Source of the DNA: Chryseobacterium sp. H1D6B
GTDB lineage: Bacteria > Bacteroidota > Bacteroidia > Flavobacteriales > Weeksellaceae
Length of the DNA: 64,000 nt
Assembly: GCF_029892445.1 (NCBI RefSeq)
Contig: NZ_JARXVJ010000001.1
Coordinates: 1,178,001-1,242,000 of the forward strand
Direction of reading: 5' to 3'
Part shown: one piece after another, positions 20,830-30,292 of the stretch
Position numbering within the stretch: the stretch's first letter is position 1
Layout of the letters: every line of letters starts with the position of its first letter
Position numbers and translations under genes: made by a program
The notes under the pieces: generated by a model
The model's database searches: none
What the model saw: the letters and a program-made list of their open reading frames with translations, nothing else
What the model was told of the DNA's origin: nothing

Positions 20830-21711
20830 ATGAAACAAAGAACACCGGTTTTTGTAAACATCTTAATAATAATTGGACTCTTAATTGTTTTTTATTATTT
20901 ATTTGTTCAAAGCTACTCGTTTCTGGCTTCGCCGTACTTCTGGGGAACTGTTGTTATAGGTGCTATTTTAGCTTATATCCACAGCTCTATTGGAGATTTG
21001 ATTGAGAATAATAAATTCAAAAAATTAACTGCAGAAGAAAAAGCAGCCTATTTAGCAGAAAAGAAAATTCCTTTCCTTAGAAGAATGTATGACAGTGCTT
21101 TCAAAAAGCAGTCTGCTACTGAGGAAAAAGATATTCTTATTGACCACGGTTTCGACGGTATCATGGAATTGGACAACCAATTACCAAAATGGTGGTTAGG
21201 TTTATTCTGGTTCGGAACGGCTTTCTGTGTAGTATATATTGCCGCATACTCTTTCACAGATTTCGCACACCCATTGAAAGAATATGAAGCAGAATACAAA
21301 GAGCAGATCGCGAGCATTAAGCTTTATGAAGAGACTCAACCTCCTGTAACAATAGAAACAGCTAAATATTCAGCTGATAATATTGCAGAAGGTAAAGAAT
21401 TATTTAAAACAAACTGTTCATCATGCCACAAGGAAGATGGTAGTGGAGGTATCGGACCTAATTTAACTGATAACTTCTGGATCAACCAGCCTGAGAAAAC
21501 ATTATTTAAAAACGTTTTCCATATGGACTGGAATGGTTCTCCAACAAACCCTGCCATGAGAGCATTTGGTAAAAACGGAGAGGTTTCTGGTGCTGAAATC
21601 GAAAAGATTGCAGCCTATGTATACCACATCAACCAAGAACAGCCTCCTGTAACTCCTGCTCAGGGAGGAGCTGCTCCTCAAGGAACAGAAGCGCATTGGG
21701 AAAAAGAATAA
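20830..21711 (+). CDS. ccoP: cbb3-type oxidase cytochrome c subunit CcoP (single heme)
   Basis: The 293-residue protein has an N-terminal CcoP-type domain with membrane helices at about 8-28, 35-50 and 118-138. One periplasmic cytochrome c domain follows, with CxxCH at 196-200 (CSSCH), GIGPNLTDNFW after it and a Met ligand near NPAMRAFG. Proteobacterial CcoP is diheme; here only one CxxCH is present. The Ala/Pro/Gly-rich end (about 270-293) is probably flexible. It passes electrons to the CcoO heme. Confidence 0.95.
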   Translation: MKQRTPVFVNILIIIGLLIVFYYLFVQSYSFLASPYFWGTVVIGAILAYIHSSIGDLIENNKFKKLTAEEKAAYLAEKKIPFLRRMYDSAFKKQSATEEKDILIDHGFDGIMELDNQLPKWWLGLFWFGTAFCVVYIAAYSFTDFAHPLKEYEAEYKEQIASIKLYEETQPPVTIETAKYSADNIAEGKELFKTNCSSCHKEDGSGGIGPNLTDNFWINQPEKTLFKNVFHMDWNGSPTNPAMRAFGKNGEVSGAEIEKIAAYVYHINQEQPPVTPAQGGAAPQGTEAHWEKE

Positions 21712-21804
21712 ATTAAAATGAAAATATAAATGGAAAAAACATAATTTGTTATTAAATAAAAATAGTAACGAATTATGTTTTTCTTTTTTTAAACCTATTA
21801 CAAA

Positions 21805-23259
21805 ATGTCAGACATAGAAGAATTAGAAGGACGAGGAGGACAAGGACAGGTTCTAGACCCTGAGACTTACAGAGATTCTATAGGGACAATGGAGCAATCC
21901 GGAAAAAGAAAATGGGTATTTCCCAGAAAGCCAAAAGGCAAATTTACCAACTATAGAAATATTGTAAGCTACCTATTACTGCTTATTTATTTTGCAGTGC
22001 CATTTCTTACTATTAATGGCAACCCATTCTTTTTGTTTAATGTTATTGATAGAGAGTTTTTCATTTTTGGACAGCCTTTCTATCCTCAAGATTTCTTTAT
22101 CTTAACATTAGGAGCAATTGCCTCCCTAATATTTATTATCATTTTCACCATTGCTTTCGGAAGAATTTTCTGCGGATGGATATGTCCACAGACTATTTTC
22201 ATGGAATCTATATTCCGTAAAATAGAATATCTCATTGAAGGAGACAGAAACAAGCAGATGAAACTGGACAGACAGGAATGGAACACTGAAAAGATCTGGA
22301 AAAGAAGTCTTAAATGGACAGTTTACGTCATTATTTCATTAATCATTACCCACTTTATGTTTATGTACATTGTCGGGTATAAGGAAGTAATAAAAATTGT
22401 TTCGGAAGGCCCTTTTGCACATCCAACAAACTTCATAGTAATGATCCTGCTGACGGCGGCATTTTATTTTGTATTTGCATGGTTCAGAGAACAAGTGTGT
22501 ACATTAGTTTGTCCGTACGGAAGACTTCAGGGAGTTTTAATAGATAAAGAAACTATTAATGTTTTTTACGATTTTAAACGTGGAGAAAACAGATCTAAGT
22601 GGAGAAAAGGGGAAGACAGAAAAGCAGCAGGAAAAGGAGACTGTATCGACTGCCATCAATGTGTAGTTGTATGTCCTACTGGAATTGACATCAGGGATGG
22701 ACAGCAGCTGGAATGTATCAACTGTACAGCATGTATTGACGCCTGTGATGAAGTCATGGAAAAAGTAGGCCTTCCAAAAGGACTGGTAAGATATGCTTCA
22801 GAAAATGAAATTGAAAACCAGACTCAGTTCAAATTTACAGGCAGAATGAAAGGTTTTGCTGTAGTTCTTGTCCTGCTCATGGGATTCTTAGGATATCTGC
22901 TTTACAGCCGTGGCGAGATGGAGGCAAAATTCATTAAACCTGCAGGAAGTACTTTCTTTGTAAGAGACGGTAAAATTACCAATACCTACAACTATACTTT
23001 CTTAAATAAAACAAACGAAAAGAGGATCGTAACGATTAAAGTGATAGAGCCTAACCATGGTGAAGTTATTTACAGTGCATCAAGCAAAATTACGGTTGAA
23101 AGAGATAAAATATCAAAGGGAACCATCAATATCAGCTTTCCTGAAGACGAAATGAAATTATCAAAACAAAATATTACCATTGGTATTTATGATATGAAGG
23201 GTAAATTGATAGATTCTTACAAAACATATTTTGAAGGACCATTTAAATTACAATTTTAA
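21805..23259 (+). CDS. ccoG: Cytochrome c oxidase accessory protein CcoG
   Basis: The 484-residue membrane protein has about five helices and two ferredoxin-like cluster motifs, CIDCHQCVVVCPTGIDIR and CINCTACIDACDEV. An FixG C-terminal Ig-like domain follows (about 370-484). CcoG reduces Cu(II) for delivery to the cbb3 oxidase. The conserved GWICPQTIF and LVCPYGRLQGV motifs are visible. It starts 93 bases after ccoP and is followed by fixH after 9 bases. Confidence 0.95.
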   Translation: MSDIEELEGRGGQGQVLDPETYRDSIGTMEQSGKRKWVFPRKPKGKFTNYRNIVSYLLLLIYFAVPFLTINGNPFFLFNVIDREFFIFGQPFYPQDFFILTLGAIASLIFIIIFTIAFGRIFCGWICPQTIFMESIFRKIEYLIEGDRNKQMKLDRQEWNTEKIWKRSLKWTVYVIISLIITHFMFMYIVGYKEVIKIVSEGPFAHPTNFIVMILLTAAFYFVFAWFREQVCTLVCPYGRLQGVLIDKETINVFYDFKRGENRSKWRKGEDRKAAGKGDCIDCHQCVVVCPTGIDIRDGQQLECINCTACIDACDEVMEKVGLPKGLVRYASENEIENQTQFKFTGRMKGFAVVLVLLMGFLGYLLYSRGEMEAKFIKPAGSTFFVRDGKITNTYNYTFLNKTNEKRIVTIKVIEPNHGEVIYSASSKITVERDKISKGTINISFPEDEMKLSKQNITIGIYDMKGKLIDSYKTYFEGPFKLQF

Positions 23260-23268
23260 TTTTTAGAA

Positions 23269-23727
23269 ATGAAAAACTTTAGTTGGGGACACGGTGTTGT
23301 AATTGCATTAGCTGCATTCATAATTTTTATTTTATCCATGCTTTTTCTTTTTCCAAACGGGCAGAAGAATTCTGAAATGGTAACGGATAATTATTACGAA
23401 GAAGAATTGAAATACCAAGATGTAATTGATGCTAAAAAAAGAGCAGATGACTTACAGAAGGAGGAAAAACCGGTATACAGCCAGGACGTAAATGGAATTA
23501 AAATTACTTTTCCAAAAGACTATAACAATTCCAATACTACTGTGAAATTTGTTTTGAACAGAACTGACGATCAGAATTTAGATATCAAAAGATCTGAACA
23601 GCTGGATGCGCAGCAATCACTTTTGATTCCTTCAAAAGTATTGAAAATAGGAGGATATACTTTAAGATTAACCTGGACAAAAGACAAACAGGAATATAGA
23701 ATGGATTATGATGTGATATGGAAATAG
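23269..23727 (+). CDS. ccoH: FixH family protein (CcoH)
   Basis: The 152-residue protein has one N-terminal membrane helix (about 8-28), the NYYEEELKYQDVIDA segment typical of FixH, and a periplasmic beta domain. It assists maturation of the cbb3 oxidase. The last 10 bases overlap the next gene. Confidence 0.9.
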   Translation: MKNFSWGHGVVIALAAFIIFILSMLFLFPNGQKNSEMVTDNYYEEELKYQDVIDAKKRADDLQKEEKPVYSQDVNGIKITFPKDYNNSNTTVKFVLNRTDDQNLDIKRSEQLDAQQSLLIPSKVLKIGGYTLRLTWTKDKQEYRMDYDVIWK

Positions 23728-24449
23728 CACTTATTTTATCGGCAATTGGTTTAGGCTTTGCTTCCGGTTTTCACTGTATCGGAATGTGTGGTCCTATTGC
23801 ATTATCGATGGGATTAACAAAAAAACAGGCCGCGAATTTTTATCTCCAAAATCTGACTTATCAGTTCGGAAGAATTACCACCTATGCTCTTTTAGGAGCT
23901 GTGTTAGGAATCATCGGACAGGGGTTTGAAATGGCAGGCTTCCAGCAGTATCTCACCATTGCAGTAGGAATTCTGTTGATTATAATGGCAGTATTTTCTT
24001 TTGGAGGAAAAGATTTTGCCTCCAAAATTCCTTTCTTTTCTAAATTTTTATTTTCAGTGAAAATGAATTTAGGAAAACTGCTTCAAAAGGCAGATTACCG
24101 TTCCAGGTTTACTACAGGGCTTCTTAACGGTTTCTTACCATGCGGAATGGTTTACATGGCTCTTACTGCAAGCTTAGCAAGCGGAGGAATATGGCAGGGA
24201 GCTTCATATATGGCTTTATTTGGTTTGGGAACGCTTCCGTTCATGTTTGCGGTAGTTCTTGTCGGAAACTTAATGAATCAGGCTTTCAGACTAAAAGTTT
24301 TAAAAGCTGTACCTGTGATCATGATTATTCTGGGAGGTCTCTTCATTGTACGGGGTATGGAACTGGGAATTCCTTATATCTCTCCCAAAGCGGCGGCGAT
24401 GACCATTTCTAAAGACCACGGCCAGAATGGAGATCTAAACTGTCATTAA
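23718..24449 (+). CDS. SafE/TauE-like membrane protein (UreH domain)
   Basis: The 243-residue protein has about six membrane segments. GFASGFHCIGMCGPIALSMG at the N terminus and GLLNGFLPCGMVYMAL in the second half are the paired conserved motifs of the UreH/DsbD-like transmembrane family, often named sulfite exporter. In cbb3 clusters such proteins are linked to copper handling; C-x3-C and P-C motifs could bind metal. It overlaps fixH by 10 bases, so it belongs to the same transcript. The transported species is not proven. Confidence 0.88.
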   Translation: MEIALILSAIGLGFASGFHCIGMCGPIALSMGLTKKQAANFYLQNLTYQFGRITTYALLGAVLGIIGQGFEMAGFQQYLTIAVGILLIIMAVFSFGGKDFASKIPFFSKFLFSVKMNLGKLLQKADYRSRFTTGLLNGFLPCGMVYMALTASLASGGIWQGASYMALFGLGTLPFMFAVVLVGNLMNQAFRLKVLKAVPVIMIILGGLFIVRGMELGIPYISPKAAAMTISKDHGQNGDLNCH

Positions 24450-24468
24450 TTTAAACTTTAAATAAACT

Positions 24469-25218
24469 ATGATAAAAACTTTACTCCTTTTTGCAGTTGC
24501 TCTCTTTACCCTGCAATCATGCAATGTGAATTCTGAAATAACCTACCATAAAGATGCGGCATCTTCTCTTGCAATGAATATCGATGTAAGAGAGTTTATG
24601 GCTGAAATGAAAGCGATGACACCAGATTCTTTAAATAAAAAAGAATTCGGAGATCTAGATAAACTTCCTACAACATGGACAAGTATCTATGAGCTGGAGA
24701 AAAAAGAAGGAAAATTATCAACTACAAATCCAGATTCAATAAAGGTTATGAAAAAAATCTTTATGAAATCTAATAAGGAAAATAATGAGTATGCCGGATT
24801 TTCTTTAAAAATGGATCATTTCACTAAAGCTGATTATGCATCCCTTAACTCTTCTTCTAAAGACGAAAAGCTTCCGGTAGATCAAAATGTCTTCAGTGAC
24901 TGGGATGGAAAGACATTAATCATAGATACCGACAATTTCAATCTTAAAAACCTTGAAAAAGCCATGGCATCAAAAGATGCAGATGGTAATCCTGAAGAGG
25001 AAAGCGGTAAAACAGAAGGGATGATGACCATGTTTTTCAAAAAAGTAGGAACCACTCTAAAATTTGAAAACAAAATAAAATCCATCACGGGAAAACACGA
25101 CTGGTTTAAACAGATTGACGATCATTCCGTTAGAATAGAATACGACGTAAAAGCGATGTACGACAAGGAAGCAAAACTCAAAAATGCTGATAAAAAAATA
25201 ATCATTGTAACTCAATAA
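24469..25218 (+). CDS. Lipoprotein of unknown function
   Basis: The 249-residue protein has a lipoprotein signal with the lipobox cysteine at C18 (TLQSC). The rest is a soluble, Lys/Asp-rich domain with beta character. I do not recognise the family. It follows the SafE-like gene after 19 bases with no terminator between, so it may be co-transcribed with the oxidase assembly genes. It is followed by a strong terminator. Confidence 0.75.
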   Translation: MIKTLLLFAVALFTLQSCNVNSEITYHKDAASSLAMNIDVREFMAEMKAMTPDSLNKKEFGDLDKLPTTWTSIYELEKKEGKLSTTNPDSIKVMKKIFMKSNKENNEYAGFSLKMDHFTKADYASLNSSSKDEKLPVDQNVFSDWDGKTLIIDTDNFNLKNLEKAMASKDADGNPEEESGKTEGMMTMFFKKVGTTLKFENKIKSITGKHDWFKQIDDHSVRIEYDVKAMYDKEAKLKNADKKIIIVTQ

Positions 25219-25221
25219 AAC

Positions 25222-25250
25222 AAAACCACCGAAATTCGGTGGTTTTTATT
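25222..25250. terminator. Terminator between the lipoprotein gene and serS
   Basis: AAAACCACCGAA and TTCGGTGGTTTT form an almost loopless 12-bp stem with T-runs on both sides. Confidence 0.85.
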
Positions 25251-25322
25251 TTTATAATGAGATGATAAATCTATTTAGATTTCATCCTGTTCTCCTTTCA
25301 TTTGAACGACAAAACTTCAATC

Positions 25323-26591
25323 TTAGTTTATCAGATCAAATTTTGCATACTCAGCAACTTTCTTAGGAAGTTTAATTCCTTCTTCTGTCTGGTTGTTTTC
25401 AAGAAGGGCTGCCATGATTCTTGGCAGTGCCATTGCTGAACCATTTAAAGTATGTACCAGCTGAGATTTCCCATCAGCTTTGTAACGGCATTTTAAACGG
25501 TTGGCCTGGAAAGTTTCAAAGTTAGAAACAGAACTTACTTCTAACCATTTTTCCTGAGCCGCGCTCCAAACTTCAAAATCATACGTCATTGCCGCTGAAA
25601 ATCCTGTATCTCCGCCGCAAAGTCTCAATACTCTGTAAGGAAGTTCAAGATCAGTCAAAATTTCTTTAATATGATCTACCATTTCTTCCAAAACAGCATA
25701 AGAATTTTCCGGTTTCTCAAGTCTTACAATTTCTACCTTTTCAAACTGGTGGAGACGGTTCAATCCTCTTACATGAGCTCCGTAACTTCCTGCTTCACGT
25801 CTGTAGCATTGAGAAAAAGCTGTATTTTTTATGGGAAGATCTTTTTCATCCAATAAAACATCACGGTATAAATTTGTTACCGGAACTTCCGCAGTCGGAA
25901 TCAAATACAGATCATCTAAACCGATGTGATACATCTGCCCTTCTTTGTCAGGCAGCTGTCCCGTTCCATATCCTGAAGCTTCATTTACAACGTGAGGAGG
26001 ATTTACTTCCATATATCCTGCATCTACATTTTTATCAAGAAAATACTGAACTAAAGCGCGCTGCATTCTTGCTCCTTTTCCAAAATAAACAGGAAAACCA
26101 GCTCCGGCAATTTTTACTCCTAATTCAAAATCAATAAGATTATATTTCTTAGCTAATTCCCAGTGCGGAACAGCTCCTTCTCCCAATCCTTCTACATCAT
26201 GAGACTGATAAATAATTTCGTTGTCATCAGCTGAAGCACCGCTTTTTACCAATTCATTTGGAATGTTTGGGATCTGGTATAAAATATCTAATAAAGCTTT
26301 CTCCTGTGTATCCAATTGTGACTGTAATTCTTTACTCGACTCTTTGTATTGTGCTGTTTTAGATTTTGAGGATTCAGCTTCTTCTTTTTTTCCTTCTTTC
26401 ATTAAAATACCAATTTCTTTGGATATTTTATTGATTTCGGAAAGTTGGGAATCTAATTCAAACTGAATTTTTTTTCTTTGTTCATCGGCAGCAATAGCAT
26501 TGTCCACCAATTCAAGATTTTTGAATTGTCTTTTTTTAAGACCTTCTAAAACGCGTTCTTTATTGTCGCGCAAAAAATTAACTTGTAACAT
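25323..26591 (-). CDS. serS: Serine--tRNA ligase
   Basis: The 422-residue class II synthetase has an N-terminal coiled-coil tRNA arm (about 25-105) and a catalytic core. Motif 2 lies near FSQCYRREAGSYG, and motif 3 near NGSAMALPRIMAALLENNQ. TAEVPVTNLYRD is also characteristic. It charges tRNA-Ser. A TAAATTTG promoter element lies about 63 bases upstream. Confidence 0.98.
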   Translation of the reverse strand: MLQVNFLRDNKERVLEGLKKRQFKNLELVDNAIAADEQRKKIQFELDSQLSEINKISKEIGILMKEGKKEEAESSKSKTAQYKESSKELQSQLDTQEKALLDILYQIPNIPNELVKSGASADDNEIIYQSHDVEGLGEGAVPHWELAKKYNLIDFELGVKIAGAGFPVYFGKGARMQRALVQYFLDKNVDAGYMEVNPPHVVNEASGYGTGQLPDKEGQMYHIGLDDLYLIPTAEVPVTNLYRDVLLDEKDLPIKNTAFSQCYRREAGSYGAHVRGLNRLHQFEKVEIVRLEKPENSYAVLEEMVDHIKEILTDLELPYRVLRLCGGDTGFSAAMTYDFEVWSAAQEKWLEVSSVSNFETFQANRLKCRYKADGKSQLVHTLNGSAMALPRIMAALLENNQTEEGIKLPKKVAEYAKFDLIN

Positions 26592-26653
26592 TTTAAATAT
26601 AGATGTTAGATATTAGACTGTTAGACATTCGATCAATGTAACTAACACATTTG

Positions 26654-26661
26654 CAAATTTA
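26654..26661 (-). promoter_or_regulatory. Candidate -7 element for serS
   Basis: TAAATTTG on the minus strand matches TAnnTTTG. It lies just past the end of the upstream lipoprotein gene. The resulting leader of about 57 bases contains short TTAGA repeats. Confidence 0.4.
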
Positions 26662-26666
26662 TAAAA

Positions 26667-27173
26667 TTATTTTACGATAGTAACGACATTAAGAGCATTT
26701 GGTGTCTTCGTAAATTCTAATACATTGTTATAATAGACTTTCGAGACCTCAAATACGGACGGGGTATATCGATATTGAATTTTCAAAGTATCATTAGTAA
26801 CAATAGAAGTAGTATCGGTAAGCTTTCTTGTCAATGCTAAAGCTATCCTGGATTCATAGGTTCGGTCTGCCGGGCTTACAGAATCAATAGTGACTCGTTT
26901 TGCACTTGCAATATATTCAATGTAAAGAGTAGAATCCGCAGCCGCCTTTAATGTAAAACTTACCGGTGCGACATCAGCAAGGCCATTAACGTCATTCATA
27001 CTAATTGACGTGAAAGAACCTGCTTTTTTTGCATTCAGTAGATCTTGTCCAGCGGTATTTTTCATGTACAGATCAAAAATCTGATCTATTTTTTGTAAAG
27101 AATAATCGTCGTCACCTTTACAACTTAAAAGTGCGAAAAATATAATCAAAGCTCCAAAAAGAATGTTCTTCAT
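26667..27173 (-). CDS. Lipoprotein of unknown function
   Basis: The 168-residue protein has a lipoprotein signal with C18 (ALLSC). The mature part begins with KGDDDYSL and looks beta-rich and threonine-rich. I see no known domain. It is a single gene between serS and the flippase gene. Confidence 0.75.
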   Translation of the reverse strand: MKNILFGALIIFFALLSCKGDDDYSLQKIDQIFDLYMKNTAGQDLLNAKKAGSFTSISMNDVNGLADVAPVSFTLKAAADSTLYIEYIASAKRVTIDSVSPADRTYESRIALALTRKLTDTTSIVTNDTLKIQYRYTPSVFEVSKVYYNNVLEFTKTPNALNVVTIVK

Positions 27174-27270
27174 TCCAACAAAGATAAAACTTATTTTAAT
27201 TTCTAAAAGTATTTAGGGAAGAAGTAAAAAAGTTAAATTATAATGTGGACGAACATTATTTCTTTATCAA

Positions 27271-28524
27271 TTACTTTTTTAACAATTTTTGAAGGAAAAA
27301 ACTAATTTCTGTTTTTGAAATAAAATAGTCTTTTACTCTGAACTCTGTGGACTGATAGAATTTCCTAAAGAGGATTGCTGAAGACAGGCAATAAGACAAT
27401 GTAGTTACAAGGCAGGCCCCATAGATTCCCCAATTCGGAACAGCATAAAAAGAAAACGCAACAGTGAAAACTAATCCTGCGATAGATTTTACATTTAAAA
27501 CACCGAGCTCATTAATCCCTGCAAAATAAAATCCTACAATATTACTTACTGCAATAGCTACGATCCCTGGAGAAAGCAACAGTATAATTTCTTTTGTCTG
27601 GTTAAAATCTTTCCCAAAAATAAGAGTGTACAGTTGGGCAGGTACCATTAAAATTCCAAGGAGAGACAATATTGTGATTAGAAATGTTATTTTGATTGAA
27701 GTCTTTGTCTTTTCAATGGATTCCTGAGAATCATTACTGTTGACCACATCGGAATAAAGAATAACGGCAAGACTCCTGCTGATCGTCCATATCGCTTCTG
27801 AAAAAGTGACTCCAATAGAAAAAATGCCGACTACTGCAATTCCTTGAAAATATTCTAAAAAATAAAATGATAAACGATAATTTAAAAACTGGATAAAAGC
27901 ACTTAGCTGAGATTTCCATCCGTAAACAAACATACTTTTAAGCACATCTTTAGAAAATGAAATATTGGAAAGATCACATCTGTACAACAGCTGGAAGGAA
28001 CTGATTAAGAATAAAAAGCCGTAAGAACATATTTGGGCAATAAAAAAGGTGGTAACCTCCGTAATTCTGAAAAGATAAACAAACGCCGCAATAAACAGTA
28101 TATGGACCGCCTGCTGGAGAATCGTATACAGATTAAACATCTGAATATTTTTCCTTCCTATAAATAAATTAATATTGGCTGAAAGAAGAGAGGATAATAC
28201 TGATAATCCAATTAAGTATATCAAATACTCCTGCTGGATATAGAAGCTGAAAATAAGAGGAACTGTAATTCCTACTATTATAGACCAGAGGTAAGCATAC
28301 ATTAAAACGTTTTCAGTCTTATATTTTGATGCAAAGTAAGAAATACTGCTTCCAGCGAATACATTGCTCAGAAATCCAATAACAGCGGTATTTGCGATCA
28401 CTATTGAGATGGTTCCCTTTCCTGCGCTCCCCCACATATTCGTGGAATATATGACGAGCCCGAAACTTAATATTAAGATTAAGAAACGGGAAATAAAAGT
28501 TTGAACAACGGTGAGTTGTTTCAT
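27271..28524 (-). CDS. Flippase of the MOP/polysaccharide transporter family
   Basis: The 417-residue protein has about 12 predicted membrane helices, a charged segment in the middle and no large soluble domain. That is the pattern of Wzx/PST-type O-unit or lipid-linked sugar flippases, and the N-terminal AGKGTISIVIAN region fits. It is separated by one base from the upstream glycosyltransferase gene, so both likely serve the same surface-glycan pathway. The substrate is unknown. Confidence 0.85.
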   Translation of the reverse strand: MKQLTVVQTFISRFLILILSFGLVIYSTNMWGSAGKGTISIVIANTAVIGFLSNVFAGSSISYFASKYKTENVLMYAYLWSIIVGITVPLIFSFYIQQEYLIYLIGLSVLSSLLSANINLFIGRKNIQMFNLYTILQQAVHILFIAAFVYLFRITEVTTFFIAQICSYGFLFLISSFQLLYRCDLSNISFSKDVLKSMFVYGWKSQLSAFIQFLNYRLSFYFLEYFQGIAVVGIFSIGVTFSEAIWTISRSLAVILYSDVVNSNDSQESIEKTKTSIKITFLITILSLLGILMVPAQLYTLIFGKDFNQTKEIILLLSPGIVAIAVSNIVGFYFAGINELGVLNVKSIAGLVFTVAFSFYAVPNWGIYGACLVTTLSYCLSSAILFRKFYQSTEFRVKDYFISKTEISFFLQKLLKK

Positions 28525-28525
28525 C

Positions 28526-29662
28526 TTAATTTTTATAAATGGATTGCCTTACAAAATCAATAAACGAATTACGGATCCTTCCCCAATTGTATTTTTCTTG
28601 ATATAATTTTCTCGCATTTTGAGCATGAGTATCATATAATTCCGGATTTTCAATATATTTTATCATTAAGCTTGAAATTAATTCAGAATCTTCCGGATCT
28701 ACTAAATATCCAAATTTAGAAACATCAATATGCTGTCTTGTTGCTTTAAGATCAGTATAAATAACAGGTTTTCCCGAAGCCGCATAATAAAACAGCTTAA
28801 TCGGCAGACAATGGTCATTTTCGAAATTCAAATCTCTTAAATCAAAACAAATATCTGCTCCAGCATAAGATTCAGTGAATTTTTGAAACGAAATAGGCTT
28901 TTCAATAGTAATATTTTCCCAAGCATATTGTGACAGCAGACTTGAAAAATATAATTCATCCTTTTCTTTTCTGGTACCTCCTACAATGAGAATTGAAATT
29001 TTAATATCCGGTCTTTTTTTGCGGAGACTGTCAACAGCATTAAAGAAATTCTCAATACCTTTTTCTTTAGAAATAGCTCCTGTGTAGCAGACATTGATTT
29101 TTGAGGGTTCCAGTTTTTTAATACTTTCAGAAATGTAAACATCATCCGGATAATAAGGAAGTATTAATTTCTTTTTGAAAGGAAAAACGTATGCTAAAGG
29201 AAATTCTTTTGTTTTCTCACCAAAAATAAAATGGGTACTGTTATAGCCGGCATACAATTGGATGAGAAAAAATTTGACTGCATGAACTACATTGAAAGGA
29301 AATGTATAATTTTCAACCATTCTCATGGAAGGATACCATTCCGTGATATCGTAGACAATACCGGCCTTTTTCTTTTTTTTATATTTTTTTGCAGCTATTA
29401 CAGCAAGCGGTTCGGAGCAGATGATACAATCAGGCTGAAAAGAATCACAGATATTCTGAAATACTTTTGTCTTTTCTTCTGCAGACTTATCTATGACCGG
29501 ATATGATTCTATTTCTATTCCGTCAATAGTTCCTTGATAATCCGAGCACAAACTGCTTATCTTAATTTCATGCCCTTGAGCTTTCAACTCTTTAGCCTGA
29601 TGATAAAAAATTCTATCATCGTTATATTGATGGGCCGTCGTTAAAAAAAGTATTTTAGACAT
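28526..29662 (-). CDS. Glycosyltransferase (GT-B fold, GT4-like)
   Basis: The 378-residue protein has a C-terminal GT1/GT4-type domain with the acceptor-phosphate pattern KINVCYTGAISKEKGIENFF and the conserved E/D-rich loop in AGADICFDLRDLNFENDHCLPIKLFYYAASGKPV. Its N-terminal Rossmann half starts KILFLTTAHQYNDDRIFY. It transfers a sugar from a nucleotide donor, probably at the inner face of the inner membrane. The neighbouring flippase gives an exopolysaccharide or lipid-linked glycan context. Confidence 0.9.
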   Translation of the reverse strand: MSKILFLTTAHQYNDDRIFYHQAKELKAQGHEIKISSLCSDYQGTIDGIEIESYPVIDKSAEEKTKVFQNICDSFQPDCIICSEPLAVIAAKKYKKKKKAGIVYDITEWYPSMRMVENYTFPFNVVHAVKFFLIQLYAGYNSTHFIFGEKTKEFPLAYVFPFKKKLILPYYPDDVYISESIKKLEPSKINVCYTGAISKEKGIENFFNAVDSLRKKRPDIKISILIVGGTRKEKDELYFSSLLSQYAWENITIEKPISFQKFTESYAGADICFDLRDLNFENDHCLPIKLFYYAASGKPVIYTDLKATRQHIDVSKFGYLVDPEDSELISSLMIKYIENPELYDTHAQNARKLYQEKYNWGRIRNSFIDFVRQSIYKN

Positions 29663-29695
29663 GAATTGTATTTAACCGCAGTATATTGAAATTTA

Positions 29696-30181
29696 TTAAA
29701 TACCTGCAGCCCAGCTTCTGTTAAAAGGAAGTAAAAAGTTACTTAAAAATTCCAGATAGGTGTTTTTTGAAAAATCAAAAACCTCTATTTCTTTTGATAA
29801 TTCTCCGTTTCTAACTTTTGTTTTAAAATCAATAAGTTTTAATGTTTTTATTTCACCGTTTTGTACAAAACTTGCTTTCATTCTGTCAAATAATCCCAAT
29901 TCATATTCTTCATCAATTTCTCTCATTATTTTACCCAAAGCATCAATACTGCACCCTGAAGCCATTTCTTTCTCTTCATCTACACACACCACAATAAATT
30001 GATTTTTTTCAATTTTAAAAGAGGATGAAAGCGGTTTTCCATGTGCAGCCCAAGAGGCCAAGAAATCATATAATTTTTCAGTGATTGTTTTTGCTTCTTT
30101 TGTGGTAAAAGGCCTTGAAGCAGGATATATGATCACTCTATAATCGTTAGTTTCTACTATGTTTGATTCTTCAATTTTCAT
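29696..30181 (-). CDS. Conserved protein of unknown function
   Basis: The 161-residue soluble protein has VIIYPASRPFTTKEAKTI at the N terminus and NRSWAAG at the end. Similar flavobacterial proteins are often labelled ABC transporter ATPase, but no Walker A, Walker B or signature motif is present here. I therefore leave it unnamed. It lies upstream of the glycosyltransferase by 33 bases. Confidence 0.8.
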   Translation of the reverse strand: MKIEESNIVETNDYRVIIYPASRPFTTKEAKTITEKLYDFLASWAAHGKPLSSSFKIEKNQFIVVCVDEEKEMASGCSIDALGKIMREIDEEYELGLFDRMKASFVQNGEIKTLKLIDFKTKVRNGELSKEIEVFDFSKNTYLEFLSNFLLPFNRSWAAGI

Positions 30182-30240
30182 TTCAGATAATTTAATCTAT
30201 AAAATTAAGAATTATTCTTGACTTTATGTTTTATAAACAG

Positions 30241-30268
30241 CAAAACTCAAGAATGTTCCTGAGTTTTG
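30241..30268 (-). terminator. Terminator of the Fe-S gene group
   Basis: CAAAACTCA and TGAGTTTTG pair in a hairpin just after the stop of the CCG-domain gene. The T-tract is interrupted, so efficiency is uncertain. Confidence 0.6.
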
Positions 30269-30292
30269 TCTATATTTTTAAGTTGTTAAATT

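Noticed and set aside
26592-26650. Short TTAGA-type repeats in the serS leader, considered as a T-box or other riboswitch
   Set aside because: No T-box sequence, specifier stem or terminator/antiterminator pair is visible.
29696-30181. Possible ABC transporter ATPase
   Set aside because: Similar proteins often carry that name, but no Walker or signature motif is present.
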